Assembly (NCBI GenBank): GCA_016165875.1
Contig: JABBOT010000002.1
Coordinates: 25,000,265-25,064,264 of the forward strand
Source of the DNA: Acanthopleura granulata
Taxonomy: Eukaryota; Mollusca; Polyplacophora; Chitonida; Chitonidae
DNA: 64,000 bases
Direction of reading: 5' to 3'
In this document: piece after piece, positions 22,901 through 35,070 of the stretch
Layout of the letters: every line of letters begins with the position of its first letter
Numbering within the stretch: the first letter of the stretch is position 1
Notes under the pieces: generated by a model
The model's database searches: none
Told to the model about the DNA's origin: nothing
What the model saw: the letters and a program-made list of their open reading frames with translations, nothing else
Position numbers and translations under genes: made by a program

Positions 22901-25900
22901 TGTAAAGTAGGAAAATTATATCAAACTGTATATGTTTTAACTTCTGCTTGTTTAGTCACTGAATGTTATCAATTAGCATGGATGCACGGTTACTTCACAA
23001 GCACAGATTAGTGATACATATCATATTAATGTGTATTGTATAGGGTGTAATGATATGTGGATGTACAAGCAGATTCATGCACAATTGGTGTTTACTTGGA
23101 TACTTGCCTAGGTTCTGGAGTCAAGTGTGAAGAACTGTGGAAGCCTTATTCATAATGAAATTGCCACCAAGGAGTTCATGGAATTCATGAAAGATCAAGC
23201 TAAGGTAATATTGACATAGTGTGTTGTGATGGTGTTTTTGTTTAATTGTTATAGCATACACTGTATTTACCCTCAAATTTGCCTGAAAATGTGCATTTTT
23301 AAGGTCATAACATACATATATTACTTTTAGTATTGAGGGTATCCTGCTTTCCAAACTCACCCTGACATCTCTAACAAGAATAGGACAGAATTAGTAACTT
23401 AGTCATGGCCAAAATTTTAGGACAAATATGGCAGCTTTCTTTGTTAATTTGTTCTTGGCATCTTAAGACAAAGTTTGAAAGATAGATTTCTCATTGTTAT
23501 TAAAGTAGATTAGTTTTGCACACCTTTGTAGCTATGTCACATCATTTTTTTTTTTTTTTTCAGACACGGACTGATCCAGTGAAGGGTAAAGTCTTGGAGC
23601 TGATTCAGTGTTGGTCTCATGCCTTTCGTAATGAACCTAGCTTCAGAGTTGTACAGGATACCTACAATCTAATGAAGATGGAAGGTAAGCCTAACAAGCA
23701 CCTCCTATCCTAAAGCATCGGAAAGGGGTGTCACACCATAGTTATGGATTTTATTAAGCACAAACTAAGCATAACTTTAGACAAAATTGTAATTATGAAC
23801 TGGGGTATTTCATGTGCTTTCCAGTTCAAGATTAATTAGGTATGGAAAAAAGACAAGAACAAAATAGAAAATATCCTTCTTTATAGTTTAGATAATTGCT
23901 AATGTGAACAGTGTGTATGAGCAATTTTGTTTGTGTGTTCAGGTTTTAGTTTCCCAGTTCTAAAGGAAGCAGATGCCATGTTCATGGCAGAGAAGGCCCC
24001 CGAGTGGAAGGATGGAGAAGTTTGCACTCGGTGTCGCGTTCAGTTTAGCGTGGTGCAAAGAAGGGTAAATAGAGATTGAAATTAGAAATACCTGTTTTTT
24101 TTTGTATCCATTGATAAAGTGCTTCCAAGTCATGGTACAAATTAGTTATTGTGACTGCAAATATTGTTCAGTTAAAATAAAATTGAAAATGTTAAGAAAA
24201 GTAATTAATGTTTTGAAGAGATTTTATTGCCATGATGTAACAAATCTACCAAGGATATATTTTCGGGAAATGTCAGAATGAAGTACATTTCTGTTCAGTA
24301 AAATATGATTATACATGTGTGGTTGTTTTCAGAGAACAAGTGAACACAGTTGCTGTACTTAATTAGTGCAGACAATCACATTGATAATGGTGATTTGATA
24401 TATCCTGATAGTTATTGTAAGTTTCTCAGTCCAGATTTTGAATTCTACTGGTTGAAGACCAGAAGAGCGCTAATATACTAGCAAGTTGTCAGTCGTCTGT
24501 CAGTGTGTCTGTTTAGCATCAGTTAACTTTTCCTTTCAAACACAACTCTTACAGTTTTTATTTGATTTCATTGAAACTTGGTTAAAGTGAAAACTGAATC
24601 AAGATACATAATTTGTAAGATCAGTTTTCTTTTAACCGATCAGTTTGGCTGTCTGTCTGTTCACCCATTCATATGTTAACATTTGTCCCAAAATGCTACT
24701 ACTGTTACAATTTTGTCCAATTTCAACAAAACTTGGTACAAGTGAATAAAGATACATATTTTGTAGTATTTATTTTCAATTTTAATTGTCCGTTGTCCAT
24801 TATATATACATAATTTTTCAACTCCATGATAATTTTGTCCCAACCAGTAGAGCTACTGTCTCATCAGATACTCTGTTTATATGAAGCTGCAGTGTTTATA
24901 GTAGTCATATTAACTGTCATACAGTTTCAGGTGTTCATCTGAACTATTAATGGCACGGGCTATTTTTCTTTGTCAGCACCATTGTCGCAACTGTGGAGAA
25001 ATTTTTTGCAACAAATGTTCGTCGAAAGCATCTATCATACCCAGATTTGGAATTGAGAAGGAAGTTCGAGTTTGTGAAGCATGCTATGAAAAGTTAAATA
25101 AAACGTGAGTTTGCTGTTGTTAAATTTGGGGTCCTTTCGTGAAGTGTATACATATTGTTTTTTTGCGTAACATCTTAAATGTTTATCAGAAAACTATTGC
25201 TATAGTTGAAAACTAATGCTGGATTCCTTGAAATGTGAACTTTATGACATTACCTGGTTTTCTTAGATTGTTCTCTGGACTGAAGAAGTTCAAAGTATCT
25301 AGCTTGTTACCACTAAAGCTTTCTTTGTAATTTGTTACACACACAAATGGTAAATTCCTCTAATTTCAGGACGACCTCAACAGCCAAGAAATCCGGCACA
25401 TCAGAAGATGACCTACCAGCAGAGTATTTGGCCAGCCCGCTTTCTAAACAGCCGCAGGTAACAAAGACATTCTTAGTTTTTGCCAAGGCACTGGATATAT
25501 AATAGTATAAACTTATTTACAATTTTTTTTCTGCTCCCTTAAGCTGTTCAGGTGTAAAATAATAGTAACTGTGCTTGTAGGTGTGAACATTGATTAATGT
25601 AGGATTCTATTGTACATGTATTTCAGCCAGTACTTGATGGTACACACCATTGCTGTTAAATTACCTTCAGGTTACCTGAGAAGTCTGAAGTCATTTCAAA
25701 TGTGAAATTTGAAATAATGATAATATCAAATGGTGTAACATTTTAACAAATATGCTGTAAATCCCAGCAGATTTGAGCGTATCACAGCTATTTATAAGTG
25801 TCTGTTTGTACACAGTCTCCACCCAGCAAGTCTGAGCAGGAGATCCAGGAAGAGGAGGAACTACAGCTGGCCCTGGCCCTGTCCAAAAGTGAGCATGAGA

Positions 25901-28900
25901 CCAAGGAGAAAGAGGTGAGCGAACAGGGCATAAGCACATCTCATCCATTACCTGCCATGCAGTACTTCTCTGTCGAAATGACATTCCAAAGGACACATGA
26001 CAGCATAGGTCAAAATTGTTTATTTGGTATGTTTTTTGGAAACCATTAACAGATCTTCAAAAGAACAGACCACATTTAAACAAAGTTCAAATCATCAAAA
26101 ATATGATCTTCATTATCTTTTGCATTTTTTGCGTGTGATTAAAATGGAAATAAAGATTGAAGCACTATGGTGGGCTATTCGGACCGTGCTAAACAGGCTA
26201 AGCACAGTGACGTCACAGATTTATTTTAGCTGCTAAACATCCTCTGATTGCTCTATGTCTGCATTTTATGTGAATAAATATGTAGTACATCTGTATCTGT
26301 ATTTAATGTGGAAATATAACATTTCCAGCATGTTTGACAACAAGAAAAGAATCTATGGCATCACTGTGCTTCAGCTTGTTCAATATGTTTCAAGAAGTCC
26401 ACCATAGCACCTGACCTCAATCCTAATTTCCATTTTAATCACTGTAAAAAAAAAATTCAAGAAATAATGGAGATCATATTTGGAATCAGCACAAAATGCG
26501 CTTTTAGAAGATGCATACTTTGTTTATATGTGGTCTGTTCTTTTAAGTCGTACAAGAGGTTATCATTGGTCCAAATTTATCTGTTGCAGAGGGATCGTAT
26601 GAGGTCTAACTATGGACTGTATGGAAGCAGTGGCAATGATCAGTCCTCTCCCCAGTCTAAGAGAAACTCTGCAGGATACACTGTGAGTGCTCATCAGGTT
26701 TATTCTACAAAACAGGAGTCAGTTACTTTAAACTAAAACACGCCAAATTGTACATTCAAAGTATAAGAACTTTTTTGTAATGTAATATCACAGTTTGAGA
26801 AGCTTTTTTGCAGTTCCATGCATACCTGTGATATATTGTTCCACTGGTCGGTGGTTTTGTATTCTGTGTGACATTTTATGTTGTCTATGTGACAGCAACA
26901 ACCTGTATCAGCACCAGCCATTGATACCAGTGACATGGACCCAGAACTGGCCCGCTACCTCAACCGTAACTATTGGCAACAGAGGTCAGAGGACAACAAG
27001 TCAGCAGGTAGTAATGTTTCTAATGTCCCCAGTGTAGTTTCCACGACAACTCCATCAGCACCTACTGTGGCAGCGGATGCCAAGTTCTCAACACCAAAAG
27101 TGCAAGAGGTGAGACTAGTGCTATTTGTCACGTTTTGTCTCAGAAACATCACAAAGTGTTGCCATTTTACTAACTTACATGTTGCTTACAGGGTAGCTTG
27201 CCAGCCAAGAAGTATGGCAAGTCATATTGGTATTTTTTCTCCAATTATACGTACGTACAAAAGAAGTTCATATGCATCTAAATGCCCAATTCTTTGTGCA
27301 TAAAATAATTCTGGATTTGTAATTGCATTGGTTTATTTTCAGATTTGCGTTATTGTTTTGTACACATGTGAAGATGTTTTGTGCATGTAAAATAAATCAT
27401 TTGCACATGTGTGAAGGATTCCCTCATCCATACAAGACAATTCCACTTATGCAAATAAATTGATACTGTTGCATGTAATTACAAAAGAATTTTCCATACA
27501 TGTGTACACAATAATTGTTTATGTTACATATTTACTAAAGATTTCTACATATAAGAGAATAAATACCAAAATAACTTGCCATAAAGAACTACCTCCCACT
27601 CATGTTTTCTCTTGCACCAATGAGAATTCATGTGGTAATTCTCCTGGACCATTTAAATCATGTATAGGTGGGCTTTCTGGAAAAGTGTTGTACAGTTTGT
27701 TGCCTTTCAACCCTCAACCCAATCTCTTATAAGTCTGTTGCTTGGTATGTTCCACCCACCAGGCCTATCAGAACGGAGAGACAGATGATGACCAGACACA
27801 GTTCCTCCGTGCTCTGCAGAGCAGCATCGAGATCTTTGTCAACAGAATGAAGAGCAACTCTCAGAGAGGTCGTAGCATTGCCAATGACAGCTCTGTCCAG
27901 TCGCTCTTCAATGTAATCAGCAACATGCACCCACAACTGATGAATTACCTACAAGAACAAGAAGATTTAAGAAGTAAGTTTATCAGTGAGAGCAAAATAC
28001 AGTTTTTGCAAAATACACATGATTGTGTATGATATGCTGGGTAAAAGACCCTCAGTCCCATAGCCAACAACATGCTTGCCTTACCAGTATACTTAACAGA
28101 GATTTCATGTTATTCTTCTTCTAGCTCACTACGAGTCACTGCAGGACAAGCTAGCCCAGCTGCGTGATGCCCGAGAGGCATTAGACGCCCTAAGGGAAGA
28201 CCATACTGAGAAGAAACGCCGGGAGCGAGAGGAGCTTGAGAGACAGCGTCAAATCCAGATGGCCCTCAAACTGGACATCATGAGACAGAAAAAACATGTG
28301 AGCCCTGTCTCAGCCTTGTCAACCTTAAGTCCCACAGTGACCCTCACTGACATTGATACAACAAGATTGTTGGTTAGAATCCACCTGCAGCTGGTTTGGC
28401 TATACCTTGTCAGGAGGTTTGTAGGGTACCTAGTGAGGTATGGCTGTTCCTTTGCGGCTCTGCCTGCATTCCTACACCCATGAACCTGACATTCATCTTG
28501 TGCAGTGAAATATTCTTTAGCACATCGCTTCTGTGCAGATTTTTTTCTGCTTATAAATCTATTCAAGGAAATAAATTACATGACTTTGTGTAAATAATGT
28601 AGAATTATTCATGAAAACTGTAACCTCTGCAACCATACAGTGCAAACATTTACACTGCATGTGCATGTTTTCATTCCTGCAAAGGGGACCTCCTTGGCCG
28701 AGGTGGTTAGAGCACCTGGTGGCATATTGACCCAGGTGCCTCTCACCAGTTGCTGCGAGTTCAAGTCCAGGTCAAAGCTGGCTTCCTCTCCGGCCATACT
28801 TGGAAACGTCCACCAGCAACCTGCAGATGGTCGTGGGTTTGCCCTGAGCTCTGCACGGTTTTTCCCCACCATAATGCTGAGTATGGCATAATTAACACCA

Positions 28901-31580
28901 TTAACACCAATCAAATAAATAAGTAAATAAGTAAACCATTCCCAACAATATATGTACTTCACCCAATAGGTGTGTCGACGTACACATGCTCTGGCTGCAC
29001 ACTTTTACCTGAGTAGCTAAAATAATCTGACAGATCAACTACTGTGTATGGACTGGCTGGCTTCATTTATCCTTGCAGTAGCTTTGTCACATTTTAACAT
29101 TGTAAAGTCACATGTGATCTAACATTATTTGACAGGAATACCTGGAAATGCAGAGACAGCTGCACTTACAGCGGCTGCAGGAACAGGAACGAGAGATGCA
29201 GATGAGGTTTGAGCAGCAGAAGCAACTCACCCAGATCAGACAGATGCAGGCTTACGGATACCCACAGGTTAGTGCTCAACTTCTGCCCCCAGAAAATGTA
29301 AACTGATGTGTTGCGCATGCCCTTGTGTATTTCATATACACATAAGAATTATAATAGCCTCAAAACTGTAGCATTTGATATAATGGCAATTAAAGTGGAA
29401 GTCTAATATTTGTGGTAATCAGTTATTAGTCGCTTGCCAGTGATGAAGGGATTATCGGTTTTCACGTTGTCTGTCAGTTTGTCATGAATCATGTTTTCCA
29501 GGCTTTCTTTCAAAAAAATTGAAAGTTGGCTTCACCATGAAGGGTTACAGATAAAGTTGTTTAGGGTCATTTTGTCCATTTTTGACAAAGTTATGGATGT
29601 TTTTAACAGGTTTTGGACTTTTTACCCGAACATGTGTAGTTTGTCGCATTGAATTGAATCTTGGTACATTGGCTTACATGTGCCATAAGTCAAAGATGAA
29701 TATTTGCATTTTTTGTAAAGTTTCTGTGAAATTATGGCTTGTTCATCGAGTTAATTCACTCCAACAATTTGCCAAAGTCCTTCAAAGTGTTCGGTTATGC
29801 TAAGTGGAAATTTTTCATCAGTAGGTGATGTATTACTTGCAACTTCCAAGATCCATTCCAGGATCCTTGTTGATGACTATATTATCCTCACTGTCTCTAC
29901 CCTTAGCAAATGTACCAGCCTGGAATGCCTAGTCAGAGCCCTGTAGGATCTGTAGAAGGCTCCCCGGTACACCATGTACAGCAGCAGCAGGCTGGAGGGT
30001 ACATGCCACCCCCAGGGCAAACCCTGCCTGGATATGGGTTGCCAGGCCAAACACCCGTCTACAGCCAGTCCCAGGTGCCTTACAACATGATACCTGGTAA
30101 TGTGCCTCCGGGAGGCTACCAGCTGCCAGTGGAGGGCAGTATGTCACAGACCAGCATGGGTAACTCGTACCCAGCCTCTGTGCCCATGGGGTATAACCAG
30201 GCTAATCCTCCAGGTAACAGCGGGGCTCCCAGTCACCCCCAAATGGCGCAGGCACAAGGGTACCAACCTGGCACTAACTCTGTGGATTATCAGTCATTTA
30301 ACATGCAAAGTAAGTTACAGTTAATCTTTTGTGGCATAATTTATTGCAACTCTTGTAAATGACCTTGAAGATTACCACAAATTGACTATACATTTTCCTT
30401 TATGGCAGCGAGGCCTGTGTGATATTTTGTAGTATTTAAGCAGAGACTTTCTTGCTCGTCAGTATTCTGATATATGCTTACCTCATAAACATTAATCTTC
30501 ACTTCAAGCATTCACAAGCCTTAGGAACTTAGACTCATATCTAGTTGATCCACTGAATAGCTTAGCATATTAAATAAGCAAAGTAACTCCAAAGAAATTG
30601 GTTTTGACGTTCTCAATATTTCAACTTTAATTAAGTCATCCTCAGGAGAAATGTGCCATGTGTGGCAAGTCATATATATATATATACACACACAAACATA
30701 CAGTAGGCTCCCAGAAAAGCATAGCATAATAGAAAATCTGATAAGGATAGAGCTGCATGGTAATAAACATTTATAGTGTTGTTTTAGAGTCAGCTGTATG
30801 GGTTATGAGAGTCAACGAAGGATTACACATGTTGTGTATGATGACATAACAATATAGCCCCCTTAGTATCCTACAGCATTTTTGGGTTGACAAAATTCAT
30901 TGACAATAGCTCTCAGTAGAATGGGATTGGCCAAGGTTGGCGTGGTGTCACTGTTTTTGATGGGTTTGTGGGGTGTCGAGTACCATGTGTTGGAAATGGC
31001 ATCCAACAATATATGTTTGCATTTGGAAGGCCTGCAATATCTGAACACTGTTATGAAGTGCAGTTCCTGAGCAAACATTGACAAAACCCTTGCAAGGCAT
31101 AGCATCCAAAGAATTTCTCTATTAAACTTGGTGAAATCATCTATATAAGTATTGTCGAAATCTATTTTATGTGCCATTACTTTATTCCCTCTATCAAGAA
31201 ATTCTTTACATTATCGGAAACAAAGCATGCTTTTTAAAAAACACAAACAACAACCTGAATGGAATATTCCATTTGTGAATTTGTCTACATTTCTGATATT
31301 TGTTCATCAAATGTATGCTGTACTTTTGTCTGTCACTGATACCATATTCCCTCCTTTGTCTTCAGGTATGAACAATGCCCTTCCCCTGGGCCAGAGTCAG
31401 CAAGTCTATAACCCATCTTCACAGCAGTACATAGGAGGCGGGCAGCCCCAATCCCAGTATCAACAAGGTATGGGGCAAATGGCACCCCCTCAGCAACAGA
31501 TGACCCAGGCCCAGGCTCAACAACCCCCACCCCAAGGCCAACAACAGCTCCTGGAGCCCCAGTTAATTAGCTTTGATTAG
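19944..31580 (+). CDS. HGS: Hepatocyte growth factor-regulated tyrosine kinase substrate (Hrs), ESCRT-0 subunit
   Basis: Sixteen exons: 19944-19980, 22325-22409, 22761-22836, 23112-23204, 23564-23684, 23943-24064, 24977-25104, 25370-25457, 25816-25914, 26590-26682, 26896-27108, 27763-27973, 28125-28297, 29136-29267, 29907-30309, 31366-31580. All phases fit, giving 762 aa (human 777). Domains: VHS about 1-140 (KATSQLLLEPDWDSILQICD; AFRNEPSFRVVQDTY); FYVE zinc finger about 154-217 with WKDG, RRHHCRNCG and RVCEACY, which binds PI3P on early endosomes; ubiquitin-interacting motif about 258-278 (EEEELQLALALSKSE); DMDPELARYLNRNYW; PSAP at 367-370, the known TSG101-binding late-domain type; helical/coiled-coil core about 396-555 for STAM pairing; Pro/Gln-rich tail; clathrin-box-type LISFD at the very end. 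Known role: ESCRT-0 captures ubiquitinated cargo on endosomes and recruits ESCRT-I and clathrin. The start gives MFSRSSQFDRSL, in line with the family N-terminus. No defect seen. Confidence 0.97.
20990..21225 (+). mobile_element. SINE in HGS intron 1
   Basis: The order is GGTTAGCGCG (end of the A-box-like head), AATGCGGTCGCTGTGAGTTC (B-box-like region), CCAGCAACCTGCGGATGG, CCCCCGGGATCTGC, CCCACCACAATGCTAGCCAC, TATAACTGAAATGTTC, ATCAATCAAATG and an AAATAAATAAATAAAT tail. This is one of the better preserved copies. Confidence 0.8.
28684..28935 (+). mobile_element. tRNA-derived SINE, near full length, in HGS intron
   Basis: The head CTTGGCCGAGGTGGTTAGAG resembles a pol III A box and GAGTTCAAGTCC resembles a B box. 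The family body (CCAGCAACCTGCAGATGG, CCCCACCATAATGCTG) and ACACCAATCAAATAAATAAG tail follow. It lies between HGS exons 13 and 14, sense to the gene. Confidence 0.82.
30541..30720 (+). mobile_element. Diverged copy of the 36-kb foldback element family in HGS intron
   Basis: It shares with the element at 36049-36294 the tail GTTGATCCAC...TAGCTTAG and the word TTGACGTTCTCAATATTTC. On the minus strand it also shares a CTGAGGATGAC...GTTGAAAT block (CTGAAGATGAC...GTCGAAAT in the other copy). It ends near AAAAGCATAG. The inverted arm is absent or eroded, and a TA/CA microsatellite lies inside (30672-30700). Confidence 0.55.
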
Positions 31581-32586
31581 TAGTACCCTGGTCACCAGTG
31601 CTGTGATAGCATTCTGAATGTTCTCTTCATGTACTCTTTACAGTAGTTTATCTAAAGCATTGTGGGTTAGGGATTCAGATATGTACATATTCAAGAAGAA
31701 TTTATTAATTAATATACGTGCAACCACACAGTCTTCTAATTGAAAGGGCATGTTGCATATATTGTGTGTGATCTTGCTGTAATACATGAATGGTCAATGT
31801 CATTATATACGTTCTTGTTGAGTTCCACTTTGATATTAATGTACAGGCATTAAAATGACCTCCAGCTGCCCACACGTGTAATGTATCATAGCTACATTCC
31901 AGCTTCAGTAGATGTGGTGTCCATTAAAAGACACATTTAGCTTTGATAAGCATCTGTATAAATTAAGAGGTGGGCTGACATTTGATGATTAGCAACTGGG
32001 GTTTTGACAACTGAGGGCAATGGGGAGCCTATGAGCAGACAATGGTTTGAGTCAAACTGAGTGGCTTGCAGGGCCTTGTACTTTTCTGCGACTCAAAGTG
32101 TCCAGTTGTATCCAGATTCACCAACTGTACCCGATTGTTCTGTTTGATGCACCACAAGAAACGGTTTTATCAGACTTTTCGACATCGGGGTTACGTGTAA
32201 GTTTACTTAATCAAGATGCTTACAATAGCAGGTCAACTTACACAAGGCTTAAGTCACTCAGTATGTCCCTGGATCAGTTAATTTTACATCCTGCCTTTGA
32301 CATGGGCCATTTGCTTAACGAGCAGGCCTGAGTACAAGATGACATTCGCTTATTGCAAAGTGTCGCAGCTATTGCGATTCTGTGTTTCATTCTAGTGTCA
32401 AACATTTGAGCATAATTCTGATATACTGTATTGTTGACTATTGGAAAACTCAGAATCAGTTAACATACGCAATATTTTACCTTCTGTCCCCTTTGTTCTG
32501 ACTTTGACCTGAGATGTTTACAAAAAAAAAAAAGAAAAACAAATCACATTTGACCAGCTTGGTTGTTTTCACATAAGATGAAAACT

Positions 32587-32592
32587 TTATTG
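32587..32592 (-). terminator. Candidate poly(A) signal of METTL26
   Basis: TTTATT on the plus strand reads AATAAA on the minus strand, about 440 bp beyond the METTL26 stop codon. Confidence 0.4.
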
Positions 32593-32658
32593 TTAATGTG
32601 CTACTTCCGAGGCTTCTTGAAATGTCCATGAAAACAATATGCATCTGGTGCAAATTGA

Positions 32659-32664
32659 AATAAA
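32659..32664 (+). terminator. Candidate poly(A) signal of HGS
   Basis: AATAAA about 1.08 kb after the HGS stop. An ATTAAA at about 31850 is an alternative nearer signal. If the distal one is used, the HGS 3' end overlaps that of the convergent METTL26. Confidence 0.4.
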
Positions 32665-33030
32665 GTAGGCTTGTACCTAAACGTTGTTTATTGTACTCGA
32701 TGTTCTTCATAAAGTGAATAAAACACAGTACTTGTTATGTAGAAAGGTCATTTGTCTTTATATAGTCTATGTAACATTCTCTACGTACCCAAGGAACAGA
32801 ACCACACCTGTAGTAGATAGCTTTCAGTTTTGGGTCTGCTCCATTGTAAAAATAGTATTTTAGTATTAATTCATGTTCATAAAATTGCACAGATCTACAA
32901 CACTGATGATTTGAAAACGGTGTCTCAGTTCAGCTGAATAATGTAAACAAGCTTGCAATGGGGCCCGGTTGTCCAGTTAAAAATCCTTCTGTGAACAGGG
33001 TGTTCTTCATGGTTCTAACAGAGCCGTGGA

Positions 33031-35070
33031 TCATGACTTGTCCTTCTTGAATACTAACACCTTATTATTGGCAGGGCGATCAATCTGCAAGACAGAAGAA
33101 AATGAACTGATGAATGCAGAGAGTTAAACTGTTGTGTCTGTCAACTACATGGTTGACTCTCACACTATACTCACAATTTGTAGAATTCTTCAGACTAAGC
33201 TGCAAAGTTAACTGAAAGCTTCCTTTCTCATGTACCCATTAAAAATAAGGGAAAAAAACCAATGCAGATTTTGTTACAGACCACATGTCTTACAGTGTAT
33301 ATATCTGTACATAACAGATGGGAAAGTTCATTTGTAAACTGTCAGTGGTTTAGTAGGCACTCTGGTTTCCTCCACCGAGAAAACTGACCAGCATTGAATA
33401 CATGAAATTTTGAAATACATGTATTACTGTGTAATCAGAATAATAAATCAACCATTTCCATTACCATTTTCTCCAGTGACAATCCATTTTCAGCTGCTAA
33501 TTTCTTCAGGTCTTCAACATCTCTTATTCCCCAATCTGAGTTTCTACTCTTCAGGCTTTGGTCAAACATTACGTTGCTGTCAGGAGTAAGGGATCCATTC
33601 ACTGCATATGGCTTCACAGAAATACATAACACGCTATGTTATCAGCTTGAAAAGTCGGTTATTAATAAAAATGTGTCTACTGTAAACATTAAGACGGTTG
33701 CCACCATTCATCGTACATGGTAACTGTGAATTTTATTTTTTTTTACATGTATATTCTTGGCTTTTACATTTACTGCTTTAAGGCTTGTTTCTCTTGCGTC
33801 ACCTTCTAAATAAAGCCATACTATATTAAACAATGTATTTTTATGGGTAACTATGCAAAAATGCTGTTGTGTAATATGCCACTCTGTTATATCTTGCATA
33901 GCTGTACAGACAGTGATAAATCCTACTTACCCCATATGTAAACAGATAACCATTTGGTTTTAGAAGTTTGCCTGCGCCTTTGAACAGACCCTGGTCAAAT
34001 GACAACACACATTTCTTTATTAGCAAGGAAGATGGCCATTTTGATTAAGGTACACAATAGATAAAACTAATTATTTTAACTGAAATTACCAAGCCACATG
34101 ACAGATATTTTCTGAGCTGGATGAAAAACTTTGCTCGTTGGTAATCACATTATTTACAGCAGTACTGGTGGATACTTACAAAAGAAAAAAATCAGATTAT
34201 GATCATATCAGTGTAACATTCTAATGGTTTATTCTGCTACAATTTAAGTCTACACAACAAAGTGCAAAAAATACCTGAGTGGCTGACCATGGTGATATAT
34301 GAATTAAGTTGATGCTGATGATGTAATCAAAGGAGTTGGCCTCAAACTGTCCCCCTGCCCAGCCCTCTACCGGCTCCCGAGCATCAACCTGAACTGGGGC
34401 CAGTATATTCCGCAGCTTCTTGTGTTGTATGTAAGCTTTTATGCTAATATGCAAACAGGAAGAAGTTTCATGATTATTAACTTCCAGATTCTTGGCTATC
34501 AAGTTGTAAGGAGTTACATGTATATTCGGACCACCTCTAATAGATATGAATCAACTTTATATTTAACCATGCCATGTAATTAGAAATCATCACCAGGGAA
34601 TACATCTAAAACATATCATATTCCTTGCAATGTAGCCTACCTTATTCTACATGATGCGCATTTCAGAAAAATGTTCCGTTATCACATGTCTTCGGGGTAC
34701 AAAGTCTACAAATCAATTCTCTATGTGTAATGATTAAAATCAAAACTAGGATGCAGTCACTCATGTATAGAAAATCCTGTGTGCAATGTGCCCTTTAAAA
34801 TCAGACAACTTTCAATCTAAGAGCACCAACTTCAATAAACTGTACACGTAGTCTGATATATGTTCAATGTATGTACCTATCCAGACACTGTGGATCAAGT
34901 TCTGTGGGTTGCCAGGTGATACTGGTGAAGTGAGATGCAAAGTGGACCAACTGAACACCTGCCCCGGCAGAAAAGTCCATAGCCTTGCCCGTAAAATCAT
35001 CACTTATGTAAGTCTTCAGAACCTCTAGAATAGGGCCCTTGTTCCTCTCAGCAGATGGATTTTGAAGCAT
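33031..35070 (-). CDS. METTL26: Methyltransferase-like protein 26 (UPF0585 family)
   Basis: Five minus-strand exons: 35070-34877, 34443-34275, 33990-33931, 33611-33465, 33084-33031. All are GT-AG with matching phases and encode 207 aa (human about 204). The N-terminus MLQNPSAERNKGPILEVL fits the family and fixes the start. Residues around 33-48 (AMDFSAGAGVQLVHFA) form the SAM-binding motif I of a class I methyltransferase fold. WQPTELDPQCLDS, SFDYIISINLIHISPW, GLFKGAGKLLKPNGYLFTYG and the last exon's RPANNKVLVFKKD are all family landmarks. The family is annotated as methyltransferase-like; its substrate is not known to me. The gene is tail-to-tail with HGS and head-to-head with the MCRIP2-like gene. 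No break or truncation seen. Confidence 0.95.
33310..33425 (+). mobile_element. Diverged SINE-like fragment in METTL26 intron
   Basis: The words GTCAGTGGTTTAGTAGGCAC, TCTGGTTTCCTCCACCGAGA and AAACTGACCAGCATTGAATA match a second, older SINE subtype also visible near 11795-11940, 15950-16060 and 41500-41625. Confidence 0.45.

Larger units (their letters stand above)
31581..33030. other. Shared 3' UTR region between convergent HGS and METTL26
   Basis: No coding exon is seen. The interval should consist almost entirely of the two 3' UTRs. It has a 12-base A run at 32521 and AT-rich sequence, and the candidate poly(A) signals of the two genes cross over by about 70 bp. Confidence 0.55.
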
